Shown here in pieces: positions 52,384 to 64,000 of a DNA stretch of 64,000 bases. The number at the start of each line of letters is the position of its first letter. Position 1 is the first letter of the stretch. The notes beneath the pieces were generated by a model, which was not told the DNA's origin, did not search any database, and saw only the letters and a program-made list of their open reading frames with translations. The position numbers and the translations under genes were made by a program. The DNA comes from Rhodanobacteraceae bacterium (lineage in GTDB: Bacteria > Pseudomonadota > Gammaproteobacteria > Xanthomonadales > Rhodanobacteraceae), in assembly GCA_027019085.1 (NCBI GenBank), contig JALUXG010000008.1, positions 33,759 to 97,758 on the forward strand. The letters are read 5' to 3'.

Positions 52384-53198
52384 GCCTCCGGCTCCAGACA
52401 TGCGCAAAGGTGCTCACGCATGGCCTGCGTGTCCTTCCCGACCGGCAGCCGGCGACCGGCAAGATCGCGTATCGGAAGGATGCCGCGCACACTGGAGCTG
52501 AGGAACATTTCTTCGGCCTGCATCAGGGTTTCCATCTCGATCGGCGCCACCCGCACCCCGGGCCAGCGGTCCAGCACCACGGCGCGGGCCACGCCGGCCA
52601 CCCCGCAGTCATCGAGTGCCGGGGTGTGCCAGACGCCCGCCAGGCGCACGAACAGGTTGGCTGCCGTGGCACACACGACCCGGCCGCGGGTATCGCACAT
52701 CAGGCCCTCGGCCACGTCCGGATCATCCCATTCGCCGCGAGCCAGCACCTGTTCGAGCCGGTTGAGATGCTTGAGCCCCGCCAATGCCGGCTGCAACGCC
52801 AAGCGTGTCCGGCAGAAGCGTACCCGGATTCCGCTCCGGCTCCAATCGGTGTGCAGGGAAGGGGCGGTCCCGGCCGTTATGATGCCGGTGCCCGTCGCGG
52901 GATCGGGGGGCCGATAGCCGCGCACGCCACAACCCCGCGTCCAGGTGATGCGCACCACGGCCTCGTGCATGTCCCGTGTCAGGTCATGGACCTCCCGGGC
53001 CAGCAGCGCGATGTCCGGCAACGGCATGTGCAAACGTTCGCAGCCTCCGGTCAGGCGCTGCATGTGCCGCGACCACAGCGTCGAGCGCCCATGCCGCACA
53101 CGCAAGGTCTCGAACAGTCCGTCGCCGTAGAGCAGACCGCGATCGCATGCCGACACCCATTCGCCTGCTCTGCCCAGGACACGACATCGAGCGGTCAT
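52380..53198 (-). CDS. pabC: Aminodeoxychorismate lyase
   Basis: CDRGLLYGDGLFETLRVRHG, PLP class IV aminotransferase fold; adjacent to pabB and mltG. Confidence 0.9.
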   Translation of the reverse strand: MTARCRVLGRAGEWVSACDRGLLYGDGLFETLRVRHGRSTLWSRHMQRLTGGCERLHMPLPDIALLAREVHDLTRDMHEAVVRITWTRGCGVRGYRPPDPATGTGIITAGTAPSLHTDWSRSGIRVRFCRTRLALQPALAGLKHLNRLEQVLARGEWDDPDVAEGLMCDTRGRVVCATAANLFVRLAGVWHTPALDDCGVAGVARAVVLDRWPGVRVAPIEMETLMQAEEMFLSSSVRGILPIRDLAGRRLPVGKDTQAMREHLCACLEPEA

Positions 53199-54577
53199 GG
53201 CTGCACACCCAGCGCTTTCAGCAGGCCACGTGCCTTGTGGCGGGTCTCTTCCAGTTCCGCCTGTGCCCGGGAATCGACCACGATACCGGCCCCTGCCCGC
53301 AGTTCGATGCCGCCATCGTGCATACTGAGGGTGCGGATGAGAATGTTCAGGTCCATGTCCCCGTTGCGATCCAGATAACCCATGGCTCCGGTGTAGGCAC
53401 CCCGGCCCACACCCTCCAGCGCGGCAATGATCTGCATGCAACGCACCTTGGGGCAGCCGGTGATGGTGCCACCGGGAAACGTCGCCGCGATCACCTGCCC
53501 CGGTGACACGTCCGGGCGCAGGGTGCCACGCACATTGGATACGATGTGATGCACATGGGCATAACTTTCGACGCTCATCAGTTCGTCGACCTCGACACTG
53601 CCCGGCAAGCAGACGCGTCCGAGGTCATTGCGCTCCAGGTCGATGAGCATGATGTGTTCGGCACGCTCCTTGGGGTGACCGACCAGTTCGCCGATGCGCT
53701 CGGCATCGTTTTCGCCGGCCATGCGCGGCCGCGTGCCGGCGATAGGGCGGGTCTGCACGCGCCCGCCACGCACTTCAACCAGGCGTTCCGGCGAGGAACT
53801 GGACACCGCCCACGCACTATCCTGCCACAGGCCTGCGAACGGCGCCGGGTTGGCCTTGCGCAGCGCGGCATGCACCTTCGCCGGCGTCACCGCAACATCG
53901 GGACGGGCATGCCAAGCGCGCGACAGGTTGACCTGGAACACATCGCCGGCAGAAAGGTGCTCCTGCACGCGCGCCACGCCATCGAGGAACGGTGCAGGGG
54001 GATCTTCGCGCACCTGTGTGGCAATCACCGCCGGCGGACCGGGAACCTGCGCCCGCGCCAGGTCGTCCTGCATGCAGGCAATCTTGTCGGCATGGCCCGC
54101 TTCGGCGACCAGCAGGGTGCGCTGCGATGCATGATCGACCAGGACCGCCGCCGGGCAACGCAACGCCAGAGCAACCGGCATCGGTCCCGGGGCCGGCGGC
54201 AGCTGCAAACCGGGCTCGATCTGTGCAACCAGCTCGTAGGCCAGCAGCAGGGCCCAGCCACCATGGAAAGGCAGGGCATCCTCGCCGCGTGCTGTCCGCA
54301 GGCTGTGCCATGCATGATCGAGGCGATCAAGGAAGCTTCCGGTTGCGGCCTGTCCATCGACCCGGGTCACACCGTCCGCACCCAGCTCGAGGCGCGATTG
54401 CGGAAATGCAGGCAGCAGATCCCATCGCGCATGCGCCGGCCCATGGGCAACACTTTCGAGCAGACAGGGATACCGTCCCGGGTACGCCGCGGCAAGCGCC
54501 AGCAGGTCGTGCGTGCCAGGCAGACCCAGCACGCGTGACCCGGTCGCGGAATCCTCGGTGGCGTAAGCGGGATGCAT
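53195..54577 (-). CDS. pabB: Aminodeoxychorismate synthase component I
   Basis: LSAGDVFQVNLSRAW, QTRPIAGTRPR, ERAEHIMLIDLERNDLGRVC, GGTITGCPKVRCMQII. Confidence 0.92.
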   Translation of the reverse strand: MHPAYATEDSATGSRVLGLPGTHDLLALAAAYPGRYPCLLESVAHGPAHARWDLLPAFPQSRLELGADGVTRVDGQAATGSFLDRLDHAWHSLRTARGEDALPFHGGWALLLAYELVAQIEPGLQLPPAPGPMPVALALRCPAAVLVDHASQRTLLVAEAGHADKIACMQDDLARAQVPGPPAVIATQVREDPPAPFLDGVARVQEHLSAGDVFQVNLSRAWHARPDVAVTPAKVHAALRKANPAPFAGLWQDSAWAVSSSSPERLVEVRGGRVQTRPIAGTRPRMAGENDAERIGELVGHPKERAEHIMLIDLERNDLGRVCLPGSVEVDELMSVESYAHVHHIVSNVRGTLRPDVSPGQVIAATFPGGTITGCPKVRCMQIIAALEGVGRGAYTGAMGYLDRNGDMDLNILIRTLSMHDGGIELRAGAGIVVDSRAQAELEETRHKARGLLKALGVQP

Positions 54578-54660
54578 GGGCGGTCGGGAACAACCAGGCG
54601 ATGGGCACCGGCGGACGCGTTCAAGCAACTGCGCGGCCGCGAAAGACGCCTCGGCCCGGA

Positions 54661-55899
54661 TTACAGCCGCTTGAACACCAGCGAGCCGTTGGTGCCGCCA
54701 AAGCCGAATGAATTGGACACCACCACGTCAACCCTGGCCTCGCGCGCGGTGTGCGGCACGAAATCGAGGTCGCAGCCCTCGCCGGGTTCGTCCAGGTTGA
54801 TGGTCGGCGGGATGATGTCGTCGCGCAGGGCCAGGATCGAGAAAATCGCCTCGACACCGCCGGCGGCACCCAGCAGATGACCGGTCATCGACTTGGTCGA
54901 ACTCATCATCAGCTTGTAGGCATGGTCGCCGAACACCGTCTTGGCGGCCTGCACCTCGGCCAGGTCACCCTGCGGCGTGGACGTTCCGTGCGCGTTGATG
55001 TAGTCGACCTGTGCGGGATCGAGACCGGCATCGGCGATGGCGTGCTTCATGCAGCGCGCCGCACCCTCGCCGCCCTCGCTCGGTGCGGTCATGTGGTAGG
55101 CATCCCCGCTCATGCCGAACCCGACCAGTTCGCAGTAGATGTTGGCGCCACGTGCCCTGGCCGACTCGTACTCTTCCAGCATCAGCACGCCGGCACCGTC
55201 GGCCAGCACGAAACCGTCGCGCCCGGCATCCCATGGGCGGCTGGCCTTCTGCGGCTCATCGTTGCGGGTGGACATGGCGCGGGCCGAACAGAATCCGCCC
55301 ACCGCCGTACCGGTGGTGGCGAACTCGGCGCCGCCAGCCAGCATGGCATCGGCTTCGCCGTACTGGATCATGCGCATGGCCAGTCCGATGTTGTGGGTGG
55401 CTGTGGTGCAGGCAGTAACGCAGGCGATGTTGGGGCCTTTCAGGCCCAGCATGATCGACAGCTGCCCCGAGACCATGTTGATGATCGAGCTGGGCACGAA
55501 GAACGGGGAGATCTTGCGCACGCCGCGCTCATGGAAGTCGATCGCGGTACGTTCGATGGTGTGCAGTCCGCCGATGCCCGCGCCCACGGCTGCACCGACG
55601 CGGTCGGCATTGGCCTCGGTCACTTCCAGCCCGGCATCGGCCATGGCCTGCCTGCCCGCTGCCACACCGTAATGGATGAACGGATCCATCTTCTTGATGT
55701 CTTTCGGGGCGATGTACTGCGCGGCATCAAATCCACGCACTTCGCCCGAAATACGGGTCGGGAACGTACTGGCATCGAAATGGGTGATCCCGCCGATGCC
55801 GCTCTTGCCGGCGAGGATGCTGGCCCAGCTGGTGGCCACATCGTTGCCGACGGGGCTGACCATGCCCATGCCTGTCACTACCACGCGTCGCTTGCTCAT
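54661..55899 (-). CDS. fabF: Beta-ketoacyl-ACP synthase II
   Basis: [65 protein letters not shown]. Confidence 0.97.
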   Translation of the reverse strand: MSKRRVVVTGMGMVSPVGNDVATSWASILAGKSGIGGITHFDASTFPTRISGEVRGFDAAQYIAPKDIKKMDPFIHYGVAAGRQAMADAGLEVTEANADRVGAAVGAGIGGLHTIERTAIDFHERGVRKISPFFVPSSIINMVSGQLSIMLGLKGPNIACVTACTTATHNIGLAMRMIQYGEADAMLAGGAEFATTGTAVGGFCSARAMSTRNDEPQKASRPWDAGRDGFVLADGAGVLMLEEYESARARGANIYCELVGFGMSGDAYHMTAPSEGGEGAARCMKHAIADAGLDPAQVDYINAHGTSTPQGDLAEVQAAKTVFGDHAYKLMMSSTKSMTGHLLGAAGGVEAIFSILALRDDIIPPTINLDEPGEGCDLDFVPHTAREARVDVVVSNSFGFGGTNGSLVFKRL

Positions 55900-56054
55900 G
55901 CTCGGTTTCCGTCATGGGTTCACCGGCACACCATACGCCGGAGAACGTTTGCGGTTGCGCAAACACAAACTGCGCCGGCAGGCGCAGTTTGTGGATGTTC
56001 CGTATTCGGCGCCGGACGACACGCACGCAGCGCGACCGCCCGGACCGGACTGCA

Positions 56055-56294
56055 TCAGGACTTGACGTGCGCCTGGATGTAGTCGACGGCCTGCTGCACC
56101 GTGGTGATCTTCTCCGCTTCCTCGTCGGGGATCTCAGTCTCGAACTCTTCTTCGAGCGCCATGACAAGCTCGACGGTGTCCAGGGAATCGGCACCCAGGT
56201 CGTCAACGAACGAGGCGTTTGTGGTGACCTCGTCTTCCTTCACGCCAAGCTGTTCGACAACGATCTTTTTGACGCGCTCTTCGATGGTGCTCAT
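56055..56294 (-). CDS. acpP: Acyl carrier protein
   Basis: [51 protein letters not shown]. Confidence 0.98.
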   Translation of the reverse strand: MSTIEERVKKIVVEQLGVKEDEVTTNASFVDDLGADSLDTVELVMALEEEFETEIPDEEAEKITTVQQAVDYIQAHVKS

Positions 56295-56473
56295 GTGCTA
56301 ATGACCTCCCGCAGGAATGTATCCGGCGCATTGTAGTGGCATTGAGGGCATGCCGCCAGCGTAACCGGACTGGGACAGATCCGCCTTGCGGCGGCGATGG
56401 ACGAAAGGGTTATTTTACCCGAAATGATGCCGCTGGCGACCTTGATGCAGTCGACACAGCACGAATGGACGTT

Positions 56474-57637
<1,164 letters not shown>

Positions 57638-57955
57638 GGATCCTCCTGCGTCGCCCCAGGGCGGCGTGGTGTGGCGGTCGGAACGGAAGAAGGCCGGACC
57701 CATCCGCCCGGCTGCATTCAGCGGGTCATTATACCCTGTCCGTCTTGCGGACTGACCCACCCTGCCGAGGCCTTCGTTGCACCTTGTGCTCAAGGACGTC
57801 TGAAAGGTGCTTGCGCGCGCAGCAGGGCCAGGCAACCCCTCCTGGCGAGGGTGCGCACCATAGCGCCGAGCGAGCCTGCCGCATACCGCTTGACGCCTCG
57901 CAAGACGCAGCATAGGCTAGCATTATCTTTTCATCGCGATACAGGGATGCAGTAC

Positions 57956-58882
57956 ATGGACCTGTCTGCGGCCTCGGGCCTGTTGCGCCTGCTCGCCGAC
58001 CCGACACGGGTGCGCCTGCTGGCCCTGCTCGAACGCGAGGAGCTGACCGTGGCCGAGCTGGCTGCCGTGCTGCAACTGGCCCAGCCCCGCGTGTCCACGC
58101 ACCTGGCCAAACTGAAGGAAGCGGGACTGGTTCGCGACCGCCGTGCCGGCGTCTCGGCCTACTACCGCGCGCAGGAAGCCCCGGACCCGGGCCTGCAGGG
58201 GCTGCTCGGGGCGCTGCGTGAAGGGGTCGACGATGCCTTGCTCGACGCCGATGCCCGCCATCTGCCGGTGGTCCTGGCCCAGCGCGCGCGCGAACAGGGG
58301 TGGGCCGACACGGTCGCCGGAGACATGGAGCGCCACTATTCGCCCGGACGCACCTGGGAAACCCTGGCCCGAGCCCTGCTGCAGCTGCTGGAGACCGGCG
58401 ACGTGCTGGACATCGCCTCCGGCGACGGCGTGACGGCCGAACTGCTGGCCCCGCACGCCAGATCGATCACCTGCATCGACGCCAGCGAGCGGGTCACGGC
58501 CGCCGCACGCAAACGCCTGAAAACCTTCGCGAACGTGGATATGCGCCAGGGCGACATGCATGCACTGGGCCTGGACAGCTCATTCGACCTCGTGCTTTTG
58601 CTGCATGCGCTGACCTATGCCGAGCGGCCGGCAGCGGCCATGAACGAAGCCGCGCGCGCCCTGCGCCCGGGCGGTCGCCTGCTGGCCGTGACCCTTGCCC
58701 GTCACGCCCACAAATCGGCCGTGGCGCCGTTCGGACACTGCAACCTGGGCTGCACCGCCGACGAGCTGGTGCAGTGGACCGAGGATGCCGGACTGGACGT
58801 GGCGCAGTGCGGACACCTCTCGCGTGAACGCAAGCCGCCACACTTCGAGGTGCTCTGCCTGCTGGCACGCAAACCGGACTAG
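57956..58882 (+). CDS. ArsR-family HTH fused to SAM-dependent methyltransferase
   Basis: ArsR w[54 protein letters not shown] plus MTase [17 protein letters not shown]. Alternative start 57947. Confidence 0.9.
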   Translation: MDLSAASGLLRLLADPTRVRLLALLEREELTVAELAAVLQLAQPRVSTHLAKLKEAGLVRDRRAGVSAYYRAQEAPDPGLQGLLGALREGVDDALLDADARHLPVVLAQRAREQGWADTVAGDMERHYSPGRTWETLARALLQLLETGDVLDIASGDGVTAELLAPHARSITCIDASERVTAAARKRLKTFANVDMRQGDMHALGLDSSFDLVLLLHALTYAERPAAAMNEAARALRPGGRLLAVTLARHAHKSAVAPFGHCNLGCTADELVQWTEDAGLDVAQCGHLSRERKPPHFEVLCLLARKPD

Positions 58883-58906
58883 CGCCCATGCCATGCACAC
58901 CCCTCG

Positions 58907-58981
58907 CCTCTGTCATCCGGGTACAAGCCGGTACCCAATCCCTCTGTCACTCCGGGAAATCTCCCCGGACCCCGGATTCCA
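58907..58981 (+). repeat. Tandem REP-like palindromic intergenic repeat
   Basis: Two adjacent copies starting cctctgtcatccggg and cctctgtcactccggg, each with an internal palindrome (gggtac-aagccg-gtaccc; tccggg...cccgga). Confidence 0.55.
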
Positions 58982-59042
58982 GCCTGAGCACAGGATTTTC
59001 GCCCCCGATCTCGCCACGCTCACCCACCCGATGTTTCCTGCC

Positions 59043-60121
59043 ATGACCCACGCCCTCCCCTGGCTGCACCCTGACCGCGCCGAAAAGCTCGAAACGGCGC
59101 TCGACTCGCGCATCCTGCTGCTTGACGGTGCCATGGGCACGATGCTGCAGCGTCACGGCCTGGACGAATCCGGGTACCGTGGCGAGCGCTTTGCACATGG
59201 CTGCGATGCGCATCACGAGCACGAACACGACGCATCGTGCACACGCGACCTGAAAGGCAACAACGACCTGCTCAGCCTGTCGCGCCCGGAGATCATCCGC
59301 GACATCCATGCCGCCTACCTGGATGCCGGGGCGGACCTGGTCGAAACCAATACCTTCAATGCCACCCGGGCCAGCCAGTCCGATTACCGCATGGAAGACC
59401 TGGTGCACGAACTGAACGTCGAGGGCGCGCGGCTTGCACGCGCCGCCTGCGCTGCCGCCGAGAAGCGCGACCCGGCGCGCCCACGTTTCGCCGTCGGCGT
59501 GCTGGGACCGACCAGCCGCACCGCGTCCATCTCGCCGGACGTCAACGACCCGGGATTTCGCAACATCGATTTCCAGCAACTGGTGGACAACTACACCGAG
59601 GCCGTGGACGGCCTGATCGAAGGCGGCGCGGACATCTTGATGATCGAGACCGTTTTCGACACGCTCAACGCCAAGGCAGCCCTGTACGCCATCGATGCCG
59701 AGTTCCGTCGCCGCGGCGGCAGGCTGCCGCTGATGGTGTCCGGCACCATCACCGACCGTTCCGGACGCACCCTTTCCGGGCAGACACCGGAAGCCTTCCA
59801 TATCTCCCTGGCCCATGCACGCCCGATGTCGATCGGCCTCAACTGCGCGCTCGGCGCCGAAGAGCTGCGGCCGCACGTGCAGGCGCTGGCAGCCCATGCC
59901 GACTGCCGCATCAGCACCCATCCCAATGCCGGGCTGCCCAATGCCTTCGGCGAATACGAGGAAACCCCCGAACACATGGCGCGTACGCTCGAAAGCTTCG
60001 CCGCTGAAGGCCTGCTGGACATCGTCGGCGGCTGCTGCGGCACCACGCCGGAACACATCGAAACCATCGCCACGGCCGTCCGCGGCCACGCACCCCGTGC
60101 CATGCGCAAGGACGATGCGGC

Positions 60122-60125
<4 letters not shown>
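59043..60125 (+). CDS. metH: Methionine synthase, homocysteine-binding module (split MetH N-terminal part)
   Basis: [48 protein letters not shown]; no pterin or cobalamin domain. Alternative start 59031. Confidence 0.92.
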
Positions 60126-62844
<2,719 letters not shown>

Positions 62845-62860
<16 letters not shown>

Positions 62861-63186
62861 GCCGCGCGGCGCGCGCGCAGGTCGCGCGTGTGCACCACGA
62901 GGTTGTAGACCGACACGAACACCGGCAACAGGTTCGAGAGGATGCCGACCGAATCGTTCTTGCCGAAGATGAAATAGGCCAGCAACAACACGCTGCCACT
63001 GACCGACAGCCACCAGAACGCCATCGGCATCACCACCCGCCTGAACTTGCGCGTGTAGTACATCTGCACGAACCAGCGGCTGGTGAACAGGGCCATGCCG
63101 GCAAATCCCACCAGCTTCCAGGGAGTCAGCTCGAACGCCTTCAGGGCGGCCAGGATATCGGCAAAGTGTTGGTGCAAGCTGTCCAT
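62845..63186 (-). CDS. Lipid-A-disaccharide synthase N-terminal-like (LAB_N) small membrane protein
   Basis: [61 protein letters not shown]; convergent overlap with metH end. Confidence 0.85.
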
Positions 63187-63322
63187 GGCCGGTCGGGTGC
63201 GGGGCAACCGGGAAAGTGTACAACGCCACCCGCACCCCGATGCACCCCGCAAGACGCCTCCCGCCACACTGACCGGCATTGACCCCGGCCCGCCGTCTGC
63301 GTAGACTCTCGCGCTCTCTATC

Positions 63323-63397
63323 GGGCGGTTAGCTCAGCGGTAGAGCACTGCCTTCACACGGCAGGTGTCACAAGTTCGATCCTTGTACCGCCCACCA
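63323..63397 (+). tRNA. tRNA-Val (anticodon CAC), CCA encoded
   Basis: gggcggt/accgccc acceptor, ctgcc-ttCACac-ggcag anticodon arm, gttcgatcc T-loop, ACCA end; 75 nt. Confidence 0.96.
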
Positions 63398-63414
63398 ATG
63401 ATTTCAATGATTCA

Positions 63415-63440
63415 GGCCGCTCGGCAATGAGCGGCCTTTT
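63415..63440 (+). terminator. Intrinsic terminator after tRNA-Val
   Basis: ggccgct-cggcaatg-agcggcc followed by tttt. Confidence 0.85.
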
Positions 63441-63769
63441 CATTGGTAACCGCGCCGTAACCGCGCTTCGGCGTTCGATCCCCTTCCGCCCTTCCGAGCG
63501 CCTAGGAAGCCGCTAGAGCGCATCCGGCTGTCCGGGGTAGCCTCGGTAGTGGGTAGCGGTCTAGGGCGAGTTCCTGCACACGCTCTCTCGTTGATTCGCT
63601 GGGGCATTGTCCCAACCGTTGACATGCCGGGTAGCCAGTGCAATGTTTGCCCTAGCCTGCGCAATGCAGGCGAACTCGTGCGTGGGGGCTAGAAGCGCAC
63701 ATAAGAATGGAAGATGCCGAGCGAGTACATGGGGATTCGGCATGATGGAGCGGTACAGGGAGTTATGAG

Positions 63770-63913
63770 ATGAATATGAAGCAATGGGAAGTTATCTGGC
63801 TGACGATTGCCTTGGCATTCGTCTCGGTGTCTGCATGCGCCGCTGAAAAAACCACATACTACGTGACGAACGCGCACCTGATTAGCCCTCTTCCTCAGCC
63901 CGGAATCGCATGA
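63770..63913 (+). pseudogene. Short signal-peptide ORF, possibly truncated 5' end of an RHS-like gene
   Basis: Own translation MNMKQWEVIWLTIALAFVSVSACAAEKTTYYVTNAHLISPLPQPGIA*; signal peptide then RHS-like TTYYVTNAH; 47 aa, next to a putative IS. Confidence 0.45.
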
Positions 63914-63966
63914 TTTGCGACGTCTCTAGCGCACCATGGCCCCACGATCCAGCGAGGACAACTCCC

Positions 63967-64000
63967 ATGGCTATGAATGCGATCCAATTTCAATCGGGCA
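63967..64000 (+). mobile_element. Start of a putative IS1595-family transposase CDS (runs off window)
   Basis: ATG at 63967 encodes MAMNAIQFQSG..., which resembles remembered IS1595-type transposase N-termini (M-A-x-N-x-[IV]-Q-F-Q). Only 11 codons visible. Confidence 0.5.

Noticed and set aside
57720-57950. Possible SAH or cobalamin riboswitch ahead of the ArsR-methyltransferase/metH genes
   Set aside because: A ccgagg...cgttgca stretch gave a weak hint, but the conserved cores of SAH or B12 riboswitches could not be assembled.
63440-63664. Integrase remnant on minus strand after tRNA-Val
   Set aside because: The 74-aa ORF lacks tyrosine-recombinase motifs; its location alone is not enough.

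Overview
This window looks like mostly core chromosome of a GC-rich gammaproteobacterium. Gene content and synteny suggest Xanthomonadales/Lysobacterales; this is inferred and no database was searched. I support about 60 protein-coding genes, two tRNAs (Pro-CGG, Val-CAC), one TPP riboswitch and several intrinsic-terminator hairpins. Main blocks: moxR/DUF58/transglutaminase; fused E1 dehydrogenase; folE2; squalene/phytoene synthase-like/gph/ubiG/mtaD; efp/epmB; a FimX-like degenerate REC-PAS-GGDEF-EAL protein; rplS-trmD-rimM-rpsP-ffh; TPP riboswitch-TonB receptor-pnuT; tandem APC permeases; HiPIP; mtnB-mtnD-mtnC plus a C13 peptidase; a compact his operon headed by a TrpR-like regulator; an unusually long HAL-family lyase; hisS; acpP-fabF-pabB-pabC-mltG-tmk-holB-pilZ; and a split metH. 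The last ~0.6 kb, after tRNA-Val, looks like the edge of an accessory region running into an IS1595-like transposase. I see no clear multi-gene system that is wholly new. The best leads are: (i) an AT-rich convergent intergenic region with a promoter-like motif and a 17-bp hairpin whose two G-U wobbles fit only the + strand (candidate sRNA); (ii) a TonB-C-like segment in frame after the FimX-like stop codon; (iii) the orphan HAL with an apparent central insertion; (iv) a palindrome at the his-operon regulator start; (v) a His/Asp-rich insertion in the split MetH; and (vi) a tandem palindromic repeat before metH.
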